The notes: generated from the sequence alone by a model not told the origin. Shown: positions 41,390 to 52,469, counted from the first letter of the stretch. The stretch is DNA of 64,000 nt from Meconema thalassinum (GCA_946902985.2 OX336397.1:186686813-186750812); one strand, 5' to 3'. Numbers and translations: made by a program.

Positions 41390-42854
41390 CACACATCAAA
41401 AAAAGTTTTGCATCACCTCGGTTCCCAGATCTCCGGCATATAGACGTTGACTGTGTATATTGTATCCAAGATACAGTCCCTTTGACTGTTCATAGATGTC
41501 ACTAAAACTGCTGAAAGATGTAAACAACCATGCATGAGCAGGGCCTATTAGACGGAGGAGGTACGACAGCCGATCAGTTCCAGTCATTCCACCAGGACGA
41601 AGGTACGCTGCTCATGTTGTCTGTAGTTCTACCATGCCTAGAAGGTCAATACCGCAGTTCGATCGCGTCCGCATTGTTACTTTGTGTCAAGAAGGGCTCT
41701 CAACAAGGGAAGTTTCCAGGCGTCTCAGAGTGAACCAAAGCGATGTTGTTCGGACATGGAGGAGGTACAGAGATACAGGAACTGTCGATGACAGGCCTCG
41801 CTCAGGCCGCCCAAGGGCTACTACTGTAGTGGATGACCGCTACTTACGGATTGCCGCTCGGAGGAACCCTGACAGCAATGCCACCATGTTGAATAATGCG
41901 TTTCGTTCAGCCACAGGACGTCGTGTTTCAACTCAAACTGTGCGCAATAGGCTGCATGATGCGCAACTTCACTCCCGACGTCCATGGCGAGGTCCAGCTT
42001 TGCAACCCCGACACCATGCAGCGCGGTACAGATGGGCCCAACAACATGCTGAATGGACCCCACGGAATTGGCATCACGTTCTCTTCACCGATGAGTGTCG
42101 CATATGCCTTCAACCAGACAATCGTCGGAGACGTGTTTGGAGGCACCCTGGTCAGGCTGAACGTCTTAGACACACTGTCCAGCGACTGCAGCAAGGTGGT
42201 GGTTCCCTGATGTTTTGGGGTGGCATTATGTGGGGCCGACGTACGCCACTGGTGGTCATGGAAGGCTCCGAAACGGCTTTACGATACCTGAATGACATCC
42301 TCCGACCCATAGTGCAACCATATCGGCAGAATATTGGAGAGGCATTTGTCTTCATGGACGACAATTCTCGACCTCATCGTGCACATCTTGTGAATGCGTT
42401 CCTTCAAGATAACGACATCGCTCGACTACAGTGGCCAGCATGTTCGCCAGACATGAACCCTATCGAACATGCCTGGGATATGTTGAAAAGGGCTGTTTAT
42501 GGACGTCTTGACCCACCAACCACTCTGAGAGATTTACGCCGAATTGTCGTTGAGGAGTGGGACAATTTGGACCAACAGTGTCTTGATGAACTTGTGGATA
42601 GTATGCCACGACGAATACAGGCATGCATCAATGCAAGAGGACGTGCTACTGGGTATTAGAGGTAGTGGTGTGTACTGCAATCTGGACCATAAATGCTGAA
42701 AGTCTAGCTGTATGATGGTACAACATGCAATGTGTGGGTCTCATGAGCAATAAAACGAGCTGAAATGTTGTTTGTGTTGATCTCTATTCCCTTTGTATTT
42801 AAAGGTTCCGGAACTCTTGGAACCGAGGTGATGCAAAACTTTTTTTGATGTGTG
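41390..42854 (+). mobile_element. Complete Tc1-type DNA transposon with intact transposase
   Basis: Perfect 36-bp terminal inverted repeats: left cacacatcaaaaaaagtttt then gcatcacctcggttcc, right its exact complement. TA dinucleotides flank both ends (41388..41389, 42855..42856), the Tc1/mariner target. 1465 bp with a single open reading frame of 341 codons. Perfect TIRs and an unbroken ORF mark a young, possibly active insertion. Confidence 0.97.
41634..42659 (+). CDS. Tc1-family transposase, DD34E
   Basis: 341 residues, the usual Tc1 length. N-terminal paired-like helix-turn-helix (EGLSTREVSRRLRVNQSDVV, residues about 20..40), then the GRPR-type hook (RPRSGRPRA, about 54..62), a second DNA-binding part (VSTQTVRNRLHDA) and the RNase-H-fold catalytic core: Asp in LFTDECR (about 150), a Gly-rich strand GGGSLMFWGGIMW, Asp in FMDDNSRPH and Glu in DMNPIEHAWD. 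There are 34 residues between the second Asp and the Glu, diagnostic of Tc1. Cut-and-paste transposition at TA sites, acting on the flanking inverted repeats in the nucleus. The ATG at 41634 gives MPRRSIPQFDRVRIV, a normal family start. No stop or frameshift. Confidence 0.97.
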   Translation: MPRRSIPQFDRVRIVTLCQEGLSTREVSRRLRVNQSDVVRTWRRYRDTGTVDDRPRSGRPRATTVVDDRYLRIAARRNPDSNATMLNNAFRSATGRRVSTQTVRNRLHDAQLHSRRPWRGPALQPRHHAARYRWAQQHAEWTPRNWHHVLFTDECRICLQPDNRRRRVWRHPGQAERLRHTVQRLQQGGGSLMFWGGIMWGRRTPLVVMEGSETALRYLNDILRPIVQPYRQNIGEAFVFMDDNSRPHRAHLVNAFLQDNDIARLQWPACSPDMNPIEHAWDMLKRAVYGRLDPPTTLRDLRRIVVEEWDNLDQQCLDELVDSMPRRIQACINARGRATGY

Positions 42855-43019
42855 TATTATTGTTATTTTGAACAGTCTAAATGGAAGAAAGTATTTTGGG
42901 TTTTCCGTAATTTTGTAAGTGAACCGGTATTTTGTACCTAAAGTACTTTTGTGAGTATTGTTTATTTTGTATAAACATACAAAAATACATATTGGGAGGA
43001 CCGGATATTTCCCCAACTC

Positions 43020-43205
43020 TGTGAAGCCTAAACTAATGTGCCTTTGGTTGGGTACTATCCCAGCATTCGCATTGAGTAGGAGTGGGAAACCACTTCCAGG
43101 ATGGCAGAAAGTTCCTCAGACCAGAAATAAATGGCTTTTGGCTGAGCCAGGAATCGAACCCGGGCCTTCGCGGTCAGCCAAAATGCTAGCCACTACGCTA
43201 GGTAA
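43020..43205 (-). repeat. tRNA-derived SINE family S3
   Basis: Minus strand head tagcgtagtggctagcattt, then cgcgaaggcccgggttcgat and tcctggctcagcca (perfect B box), followed by a body with ggaagtggtttcccactcct and atgctgggatagtacccaac. The same head in degraded form is at 2877..2944, and body remnants occur near 48030..48065. Confidence 0.75.
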
Positions 43206-43715
43206 CTTTCTAGTTTGATTATCAATTTACCGGTCCGGTACGGTATGTATATTTCCAGGTACCAGTTTGGCTGGGCATCTTATATTCCATGTTCCAAAAG
43301 GGGAATAAAGAAAAGGGCTAGGTAATTGCGACAAAGGGTTTAAGTGCCAGTTTCCAGGAAAGAAGATGCCAATTTAGTTTAGGTAATTGATGGAATATGT
43401 ATATATTTCATTAAGTTTTGTATATGTCACCTGTGCATAATAATAGCCTATATAATAATAAGTTACTAATAATCCTATTTGTGTTAGGAAAACATCCCTA
43501 GTCTCACAGTTGTTCTTACACCGTGCCTAGGATATTTATCATCAGCAACAACTTCGCCCCGAAGTTTTTATTGTTGCTAGCAATATCGTCACCGAGTTAG
43601 AGTCTTCCATGTACGGTCCCTCGTGGTAAAATATTAGGATCTGAGAGTTTCATGTACGGATATTAGAAGTACTCTTTAAAGACGTGACTAAATTTCATAT
43701 TGTAGACGATTCTTA

Positions 43716-44568
43716 TACCCCGTTTAGACGTCCCGGTTGCTATCGCGATCAGGCGCCGATCCAGATTAAGTTGGGACGTCTAAACGCAACAGGATAACAT
43801 TATCGCGATCAACTTTCCCTCCAACAGGATCAGCCCGATCCCGTTCCCACAACGACATAATCGCTGTCGCGGCCATTGCGATCGCCGGTGTGTTCTATCC
43901 TCCTGCTGTGTGAGTGAATAGGCAGTGGAAATGATTGCCATTTTGTATTATCTTGTGTTTTGAAAGCGAGAAGTACGTAATGTTGGCCATGATGGTTGTA
44001 TTTAAGTTGGTTGATACCAGATGTTTGAACATCGAGAGACACGAAATGATGAACGGAGGCAAACATTGGTATGTTTAAACGCTGAAAAAAAAAATTAGCG
44101 TTGGGGAAAGTCGACGAAGACGATTAATAAAGACATAAATTTGTCATAGACATAGAAGGGATTCCGATCGGGCCAAATGACTCGGGACGAACAAAGAAGA
44201 ATTTATGCAATAAATATCCTAGACATGTGCATAAATATTTCAAAATATTTTTATTTCCACACCACGCCTACACGTCTCCTCAGGACTTGTATATATTTAA
44301 GAATATACATTAGTAGGTTGAATTATGTATAAAGAATAACAAAAATACCTCAAAACTGGAGGAAACAAACTACTGTAAATTTAAGCCATAACACTTGGAA
44401 TTCAAAAGTTGGCAGACTTTATCGATGCCATACTGTTTTACTCGATTATCCTGTTGTTTCATGACGGGACGTCTAAACACGTACCAATGACAAATGCCGT
44501 TGATCGCGATTGGACATTATCCAGATCAGAGATCATCGGGATCGCGACCGAGACGTCTAAACGTGGTA
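43716..44568. mobile_element. Harbinger-type non-autonomous element (MITE), 853 bp
   Basis: Termini taccccgtttagacgtcccg and (complement) taccacgtttagacgtctcg; flanking TTA on both sides (43713..43715, 44569..44571), the 3-bp target of PIF/Harbinger elements. Subterminal DNA is dense in GATC/CGCGATC motifs at both ends. One frame has a short basic RRRR-containing stretch near 44112 but no full transposase is present. Confidence 0.75.
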
Positions 44569-44892
44569 TTACAACCAGAGTTCTGCTTGGACATGATCTT
44601 GCCCAATGTAGATTAGTTTACGATATTTGATTGCAGTGGATACTCAGGTTTAAACGTGTAACTAGGCACTCCTTTATGACGACAAGTATACAAGTTACCC
44701 CGTGATAGTATTTATAATTTGGTACGGATAAATACATCTTCGCATCCCTTCCGTTTACTGTTGGTTCTGAGGGAGATATTTTGAGTTTGTTTTGAAGTAG
44801 GTATCTTTTAACGCGATGCGGAAGTATTGTCTTGTATTTTCTGAAACTCATTGTATCCAGTTACTGCCAATTTCTTAGTTGGCCTATTCGTG

Positions 44893-45095
44893 GTATTTAT
44901 TTATTTATTTATTTATCGTATGGCTTCTGGTGCCGGGAGTGTCCGAGGACAAGTTCGGCTCGCCTGAGTCTGTAGCTGCTTCCAGCGGACACCCTAAAGG
45001 GTGAGCTACCAGTTCCGTTCAATTTCAAGTAGTTCCAACTTTCGCCACCAGACATCAATGATACCTAGTGGCGAAAGTTGGAACTTTGATAGAGC
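44893..45095. mobile_element. Retroposon piece and hairpin inserted in copy 2
   Basis: Absent from copy 1. Begins with a (TTTA)n run, then ggcttctggtgccgggagtg and tccgaggacaagttcggctc, a recurrent insect retroposon string as I know it, and ends with a hairpin: agttccaactttcgccac (about 45030) and its complement gtggcgaaagttggaact (about 45068..45085). The last part resembles the end of family B. Confidence 0.6.
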
Positions 45096-45484
45096 GTGGT
45101 ATGACTTGAGATTACTATTACGGTACGTTGATAGGTTTGTAGTGTAATTCTCTGCCCCGTCATATTGTGCTCATATTTGTGTAAAACCAATTTATAGGAC
45201 GCTTCATTTCTGTGACTGGCACCAGTATTTCCACATTCTATCCCAATGATAGATCTTAATATTTTACTCGTTATTATTCCCTAGCTAAGTTAATATAATA
45301 TAGATTCGAGCGCTAACCTCTTCTTCTCACTGTGCACCAGGAGGGTTATATTCTCCTACTGTAGTCTTATGTGAATTTTGAGTTCGGAAATTACCTCATT
45401 TGATAATAATGATTTGGCGTACTGGTATAAGTATGGCTTCTTATAATCCTTAATCACACTGTGTGTTCTAGTTTGCTGAACAAT

Positions 45485-45559
45485 ATGGAGCAACAACAAC
45501 AACCACTCGTTAAGAGTGAGCCAGAATGGCCGTCTCAAACTGATGAATTCCCTAATATT
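45485..45559 (+). CDS. Zinc-finger gene 2, coding exon 1
   Basis: 25 codons, MEQQQQPLVKSEPEW onward, donor att|gtaagt, phase 0. Against gene 1: two extra CAA codons, Ile to Val and Leu to Phe. The psi-K-x-E motif is kept (VKSE). No stop or splice damage is seen, so gene 2 may be functional; its later exons would be beyond 64000. Confidence 0.75.
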
Positions 45560-45759
45560 GTAAGTTGTATTTATTATGTATATCGTGTAACATTGCAATC
45601 TTAGTGATGTTCATGACGAGCAAGGTTTTAGTGACTTAATACTTGCTACCAAATAGTAGGCTAACCAGGATGTTTAATATTTTATTTTTACACATAACTT
45701 AGTACAATTATTCTGTGTGCATATTTTACGTTTGCTCATACTTGTATCTTACTTTCTAG

Positions 45760-45858
45760 GAATCGATTGACCTGTTACCCTCTTATAATCTGAAGGATGA
45801 AGCTGGTGATAATTATGAAGATAAAAGCTTGGCAGTCAAATCGGAACATGAAATACAG
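45760..45858 (+). CDS. Zinc-finger gene 2, coding exon 2
   Basis: Acceptor tttctag, donor cag|gtgatc, 99 bases, phase 0. Begins ESIDLLPSYNLKDEAG and ends AVKSEHEIQ. Nine replacements and three silent changes relative to gene 1 exon 2, with the splice sites, length and VKSE motif kept. Confidence 0.75.
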
Positions 45859-46391
45859 GTGATCATAGATTCTATATTTAATGCCATTTAAATATTTCTT
45901 ATTTTAACAGTGAGCAGTTGCTGATGTTGTTGTAACCATAATGCGAGCTCCTTGGATCTATTATACGTGAAGTCTACACCACACGCTGTGCTAACAGTTG
46001 CTAATTTATTTATAAGGCAGGTTCACTCTTCTAGCATAATGTCGGAGGATGAAACACAGCTTTAGTGATAACCTTTCACATCAAAACACATTGTGTATGT
46101 ATGGAAAGCCTTATTAACAAAATGGCTACAGTGATGAAATATAGACGACATCACGAAGGATACTAAATGTTTAACTAGCAAACTTATGGGAAAATGCCTA
46201 GGAATGAAGGGTTTTGTGTTGGTGCATGACATTTAGAATAATTTAACACTTGGAAATGAGATGTGTATCGTTATACACATTTTCGTATTGTCGCCTATAT
46301 TTATAAAATAGGTTTCCCCATCTTTACTTGACCTGGTAAAGATCCCGATACACAGCCAAATTTTGGCATTTTAACTTATGATTATAAAATA

Positions 46392-46425
46392 CCAGCTATT
46401 GTGCCCGGCGTTGCCCGGGAGGTGT
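46392..46425 (-). mobile_element. Helitron-like 3' terminus
   Basis: Minus strand: hairpin cccgggcaacgccggg followed by cacaatag and CTGG then T. Same architecture as 2728..2755 (hairpin, short spacer, CTRR). The body of the element was not delimited. Confidence 0.45.
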
Positions 46426-48069
46426 CTTTATATATTATAGACAGATACATGCTAATATATTTCTCAGAACATATTAATTTTGCCGCGAAGTGAGTTTAGA
46501 ACGTAGTTCTCCTCAACTCTGATATTACTCAAGTACAATGTTAACTCACTGTAAACGTAGTCGAAAAGTACTGTGGAGTGCAATAACGCAGCAGAGCATG
46601 CAGCAATAGTAAAAAGGGAAGTATAGGCTATACACAATTCCTCGAGGGCTCGGTCTCATAATTACTTTCCTGATAGTGTTTATTTTTAATTTAAAGGGGG
46701 TAATTAAGACGTCTTATAGCAGTGTTCTCAGACTTATCACTATAATTTTTCAAATGCAGCTACTAGCTTCTTGATAGGAAATAATATTTAAATTATTCAA
46801 TGAAAGGAAGATTAAGTCATCATTGTGGAGTCAAATATACTTATGATCTTCAATCCCGCACAAATTACGTGAATAATGAGAAATGACTTATTCCTGTACA
46901 TATCACAGTGTGTACTCTAGCAGCATATTAAGGAACAGCATTGATATAGAAATAATTTACCTGCATATTATCTCATCCACATCAACTATGCAAGGTATAA
47001 TCCCACTATAATGCCAAATACGATGCTTAGATTCTGAACACATTGAACTTCCATAGCCTCTAAAGTATTTCGTAAGATAAGAATTAAATTCTCTAAATTT
47101 CGTCCTTACTAATCTCTAAAATGCTATACCGGAATCCATAGTGATAAGAACTCATGACAATATAACATTTGGCTTTTCAATAAATTTTGTCAGTAAGCTT
47201 TAAAATGACTAATATAACAACATAAGCACAGGAAAAAAATTGTGAACGATTAGAATCGATCTATATAATATCCGCTATTCTTATGGCAAAGTATCATTAC
47301 TTACTGTTTGGTCCTTATCCGCCGAACATTATCCCATAATAATATATATTCATAGTTTGATTATGTTATTAACATGTTATCAACTAAATTCATAATTTAA
47401 CTTCCGGTTCCATTACAAATTAGCACTCAGTAGTCATAGAGCAGGATAATTACCAATGACAATATCACCCGAATCACAAAGGCAAATACTATTCATAGAA
47501 CAATGTGCAATATCACGCAAATGTTACTGTATTTCTGATTAGTAATACAAAAGACAACTGGTAGAGGTAAACAATGTCAACATTAAAAAATGCAGCACAA
47601 AGACATGATTAATAAAACATAAACTTCAACATATCAGTAGTAGAATACACCTTAATGGAGTGTATAAACCTTCAGTTCTAGGAGTTATTACATACAATTT
47701 ATTGCTTGTGATTCCTATCATAATAAGGTAAAGATTCAAAATCTTCCGTAACAACAGCGTCATCAGGAGTGTTAAATTAGACTCGAAATGTCACATAGGT
47801 TTCGGAAACCCTCAGGACTAAAAGTTAAATAAAATTATACATAAAATGCTGAAATCATTTAGACGACCACGTGTGAAACTTGGTAATTGTTTTCCGGGGT
47901 TTCCCACTTTCACTCTAAGCAAGTCTCGGTCACGAAAACCAAGATTAAGCTCTGAGGGGACCGGATGCGCTGACCTCGCAGGTCTTGGCCCTTAATGGGC
48001 TGTAGTGCCAGGGGTTATTTATTATATTCCAAGCAAACACCGGGATAGTTCCTAACTGAAGGCCATAGC

Positions 48070-48185
48070 AACGTCCTTTCCAATTCTCAATTGAATTAGA
48101 AATACACACACTACTACAGCCATCGCAGTAACACATGTTATCAGAAAAATTCTATACACACTCAAGTTCATGTTCTGTATGAGCA
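48070..48185 (-). repeat. Dispersed repeat family B fragment
   Basis: aaatacacacactactacag, catgttatcagaaa and attctatacacactcaagtt match the minus strand of family B as at 29290..29350. Confidence 0.55.
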
Positions 48186-50727
48186 TGATATTGCGAAGCT
48201 TCTAATTTAATAAACAACACAATCATTTAAGCTCATTCGATCTTAATACTATGTTCCTTGATGATATCTCCAGCTGTTGTAACGTTACGTCACATGCACG
48301 GTTATCCAATATATTTCTTTCTAAATTTCAATTCCCTACAACGACCCCTGTTAATAACATTAAAAACAAGTAGTTCCGTGAAGAACTATACAGCCTACTT
48401 TCATATATCCTACTTATGTCAATTACCTCTACCAACATACAAAATTTCAGTTTGATTGCTGTAATAGATACGTAGATATTGAGAACCGGCTAAATATTGC
48501 GTATGGACGCCATTTTGGATTTTTATATATGTATGTCTTAGAGTTATGTACTGTTACATGAAGAATATTGTGTACGTGTAGTATTCAAACTTCAATCGCA
48601 TAGTTAGGACACAAGAAGTAAAAACGAGATTTTAAAATTTCGCACAGCTGCCATCTTGTGGTTATGGAAACAATTGAAAAAAGTTAGATGCCAGTGTATT
48701 AACATTTGTATAGGGATTTACTGTACCAAGTGTCACTGAACTCTGATGATTAGAAATGACCATGTGCATATTTATATTTCGCGTCGCAGCCATGTTGGAT
48801 TTGTGATCACCAGGTTATTGAAAGTCCTATGGGTGAACTTATATTCAAAGCCCATATGAACATTAAAAAATTCAGTTTGATTGCTGTAATAGATTCGTAG
48901 GTATTGTACCCATTTAGACCGAAGTCTGGACGACCACATATGCATTTCACCAAAAATCAGTCACCACGAGAATGTAAACATCCCAGGGCGCCATATGGGT
49001 TAAAGTGACTACCATAACACAATAAAAAATTGCTTTACTGATTTTTGGCTCGACGCAACAATAAGGATAGAAGGAGATTTTCTGAAAATAACACAATTCG
49101 TAAAAGTATCTCATTTTATTATAATATTTAAAAATTGACTGAACTAATGCCAGAATAGCATTATTGATGCATGACGGATCATACATTTATGTACACAAAT
49201 TTACAGATTCACCAACACATGAACACGAAATATTTGAAACGAAAGCCAGATTGTTAGTCCTGTTGACTTCGTTCAAATGTTCTATTTACAGTCGTAGGTT
49301 TTTCAGTGCAAATTAATTTGTCCAACCTGATTCCTAACTTTTAAGTATTCACTTGTTGAAATTAAATGGTTTCACTCGATGTAGGAAAATCACTTTGTTC
49401 TTGTTTTTCAAATAGTTGCAGAAAATAACTAACACTTTTCCAAGAATCAATATCTCAAAATTGGTTCAATTATCAATTCATAACAATGGGTATAACAGAA
49501 CATCAATTTATACGAACATCTGAACATAGATTCGAAGAACTTCGATAAACAGAAAAATTTATTGTACCATCTGTTCTCGATCCAAAACAATTATTCTGAG
49601 TGTTTGACTCGATGGTCAAAAATTATTATTAACAAAACATCAAATCTTTAAATATTAATCTAACCATTCATATATTCAAATATCATTTGAAAATATTATT
49701 TTGAAAATTGTTGCTATTATCAAAATTGTAAAACTTTGACTAAATGTCAAAATGTTAATCAATTCATTAATTATTTTACATAATATTTATGTTTTTTTAA
49801 TAGGATCACAAATATTCTTTACATTGTAGTGGCTGTTCATGAAATAACCGTATTAATTTATTTATAGCATCGGCCCATTCTATTTAAATGTGTCAAAAAT
49901 CACATAATCATAATTAGCATTAGACAACGGTTACCGTTCACTCGTCTTCTCATAATGAAAGGTAAATGCTAATAACAAAACCCGGGTCAACAAGTACTAG
50001 GAAATATTTATAGAACACGTGGATAAACTCTGAATTAACTATGATGGCTCCATAAAATAACCCTTGGTTATAAATTCGACGAAAGTGTGGCTTGTAACAA
50101 TATTTCAACTCCCAACATATTTCAAAGTCATCCAACCTACAATATGGTTGATGCTCCATTTTAACAACCTCATTCCTGCGACTTAATTGCGCAATCAGAA
50201 TGGCATATTTAACTAATTCCACACACACAATAATTCCTTCCCAAATTATACATAATAATCAAGCCTTTGCTTGTTACTCAAACTGGAAGATTTATAAGCT
50301 AGCAAGCTCCTCAATGAGTTTACTATAATTTAACCATCAGATTAAACGTTACTAATTTCACAACGTGTCTATTTCTGGTCCAACGTCCTATCAAAAGACG
50401 TTGCTCATAATGATTTATATTTATAAAAACTCTAGTAAAACCCTGTTTTATACATTCTATTTTCTTCCCGCATCATAACTTTCCGTGTCCTCCAAAAGAT
50501 TTAACGTCATAATGCAAGTGTAAAATGTTTCCAAAGAAATACTCTGTTAGTTTAATGTGGGCGTTAACCACTAGCCTTCGGAAAAACAAGTATTCGATCT
50601 AGTAAACTGCTTTAAATATCCAATTTATAAATCACACTACATGATATGATTGTTAGAAAATATAAATCATAATTATTATTATCTCAGAAACATCGAAAAT
50701 AATAATAATTATTATTAAATCATTATT

Positions 50728-52428
50728 CTTCTTCTTTCTTCGATTCGGCCAACTAGGGACCACGTCAGTTCAACTGTCTCTTCTTCCGAGCTTTAACTAC
50801 CGCCCAGTGTTCCCGCATTCGTCTCCGGTGTTGTTCTTTTCTCTCTTGGGACCACACCTTCCCTGTCTTCAGCTTCGGCTTTTCCTGGAAACTTTGTGCG
50901 TACGTAGTTTTTCCTGAAGTGGAACACGCTCCTGGATATCTTCAGGGGAAATTTCCATTTCACGTAGATCTTTCTCAACTTCCGTGAACCATGCCCCTTT
51001 GGTTTTCTTATCCTGAAAGTACGTCAATATCCGTTTTGATATCCTGCCTGGGCTCATTCGTGTCACGTGGCTATAAAAGGCAATCCTTCTTTTTCGAATC
51101 GTGTCACTGATCTTCTCCACGTGCTTGTATAATTCGTGGTTGTGACGCCTTCTGTACTCGCTGTTTTCTTTGATAGGACCCAGGATTTTCCGCAAAATCT
51201 TCCTTTCTTTCGCCTCTAGTTTTTCCATTAGACCTTTCTTGTTCATTGTTAGAGTCTCTGCCGCATACAGAGCCTCTGGTCGAATAACAGTGCAGTAATG
51301 TCTAATTTTGGCGTTTAAGGATATCGATCTCTTATTGTAGATGTCTTTAGTCAGGTTGTATGCCATTTCCATTTTATTAATGCGTGACACGAAGGCTTCT
51401 TTCTCTGATAGGTTAGGCTCTATCCATTCACCGAGGTATTTAAACTTTTCTGCCTTCTGAACTTTTCCTAGTCCGACCTCCAGTTCCCTGGGCGCTGATT
51501 TTATGTTTGTCATGAATTGTGTCTTCTCAAAGGAGATTTGAAGCCCAGCCTTCAGTGCTTGATTTTTCAGTTGGTTAAGTTGTTCTTCTGCCGTATCAAT
51601 GGAATCTGAAAAGATCACTAGATTATCTGCAAAGGCTAGACAGTCGATTGTAAGATTCATATACTTGTACCCTAGCCTTACCCCATTTTCTACCCTTGAA
51701 TTTTTCATTTCCTTCCGCCATTCTCGGATGACCTTTTCTAAAACACAGTTGAAGAGTAGAGGTGAGAGTCCGTCTCCTTGCCTCACTCCTCTCCTGATTT
51801 CAAAGGCATCGGACATCTCTCCTCTGAACTTCACTTTGGAGGTGGTGTTGGTCAGGGTTTGCTGGATAATTGATTGTGTCTTGTTATCTAAGCCAAACTC
51901 TTCAAGGATTTGCAATAGGGTGGTTCGATCAATTGAGTCGTACGCTTTTCTAAAATCAACAAAGGTCACCACGAATTCCCTGTTCCTGAGTTTCAGATAT
52001 GAAAGGATGGACTTCAGATTCATAATCTGCTCAGCACATGACCGTCCCTTTCTGAAACCCCCTTGGTATGCCCCCAGTTGTGGATCGATTTGTTGTTCCG
52101 CCCTATTTTGTAGAGCTTTTGAGAGGATCTTGTAAGTTATTGACAGAAGAGAGATGCCACGGTAATTGTTCACATCGGTTTTCTCCCCTTTCTTATGTAG
52201 TGGATGAATTACGGCAGAGGTCCATCCACTTGGGAGTTTTTCGCTCTCCCAGATCTCTTGAATAATTGCAACAAGCTTGTCGATTGCCTTTTCCCCTGCA
52301 TGTTTCCACAGTTCAGCAATTATCAAATCTTCACCCGGTGCCTTGTTGTCCTTCAGCTCTTGGATTATCTTCGTGATTTCAGCCTTTGTAGGTGGGGACG
52401 AATCGGGGTGGATGATTGGATTTATTTC
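50728..52428 (-). mobile_element. LINE L1f copy 3, 5'-truncated, with target duplication
   Basis: Flanked by attaaatcattatt-type repeats (50714..50727 and 52429..52442), a 14-bp target duplication. The 3' end (left) has ccctagttggccgaatcg then a GAA-rich tail; the 5' end stops inside the RT domain. Nested within LTR-like insertion I, so it is the younger of the two. Confidence 0.9.
50869..52428 (-). CDS. LINE reverse transcriptase, partial but open
   Basis: About 520 codons open without a stop from the truncated 5' border. RT blocks in order: KDNKAPGEDLIIAELWK, WTSAVIHPLHKKGEKT, NNYRGISLLSITYKILSK, YQGGFRKGRSCAEQIM, VTFVDFRKAYDSIDR (block A, Asp present), RRGVRQGDGLSPLLFN (block B), LAFADNLVIF (block C: FADN, second Asp replaced by Asn), GLQISFEKTQF, EKFKYLGEWIEP, RHYCTVIRPEALYAAETL and a zinc-free basic tail. 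A one-base shift near 50890 throws the last 40 residues (EKPKLKTGK-like) out of frame. The Asn in block C should impair catalysis. Would copy RNA into DNA at the target site in an intact element; here a fossil of recent age. Confidence 0.9.
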   Translation of the reverse strand, partial: EINPIIHPDSSPPTKAEITKIIQELKDNKAPGEDLIIAELWKHAGEKAIDKLVAIIQEIWESEKLPSGWTSAVIHPLHKKGEKTDVNNYRGISLLSITYKILSKALQNRAEQQIDPQLGAYQGGFRKGRSCAEQIMNLKSILSYLKLRNREFVVTFVDFRKAYDSIDRTTLLQILEEFGLDNKTQSIIQQTLTNTTSKVKFRGEMSDAFEIRRGVRQGDGLSPLLFNCVLEKVIREWRKEMKNSRVENGVRLGYKYMNLTIDCLAFADNLVIFSDSIDTAEEQLNQLKNQALKAGLQISFEKTQFMTNIKSAPRELEVGLGKVQKAEKFKYLGEWIEPNLSEKEAFVSRINKMEMAYNLTKDIYNKRSISLNAKIRHYCTVIRPEALYAAETLTMNKKGLMEKLEAKERKILRKILGPIKENSEYRRRHNHELYKHVEKISDTIRKRRIAFYSHVTRMSPGRISKRILTYFQDKKTKGAWFTEVEKDLREMEISPEDIQERVPLQEKLRTHKVSRKSRS

Positions 52429-52434
52429 ATTAAA

Positions 52435-52469
<35 letters not shown>

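Larger units (their letters stand above)
44667..46110 (+). repeat. Segmental duplication, copy 2 (5' end of zinc-finger gene 2)
   Basis: Collinear with 1..346, 3128..3905 and 5533..5580, in the same orientation and 44.6 kb away. Introns and flanks align as well as exons, so this is a DNA duplication and not a retrocopy. Compared with copy 1 it lacks the 2.8-kb and 1.5-kb insertions and has its own 0.2-kb insertion (44893..45095). Similarity fades after about 46110. Confidence 0.9.
46111..48365. other. Putative intron 2 of zinc-finger gene 2, AT-rich
   Basis: No exon resembling exon 3 of gene 1 is present. Recognisable inside: a Helitron-like end (46392..46425), a piece related to 60010..60320 (about 46255..46380), SINE body remnants near 48030 and family B near 48070..48185. 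The rest is unassigned. Confidence 0.5.

Noticed and set aside
41821..42364. Other open frames overlapping the Tc1 transposase on both strands
   Set aside because: Shadows of a GC-rich coding sequence; only the 341-codon frame has the HTH, GRPR and DD34E motifs.
28893..43205. tRNA genes at 28895, 40660 and 43180
   Set aside because: A and B boxes are present, but the acceptor and anticodon arms do not pair properly by eye and the homology continues into SINE bodies.
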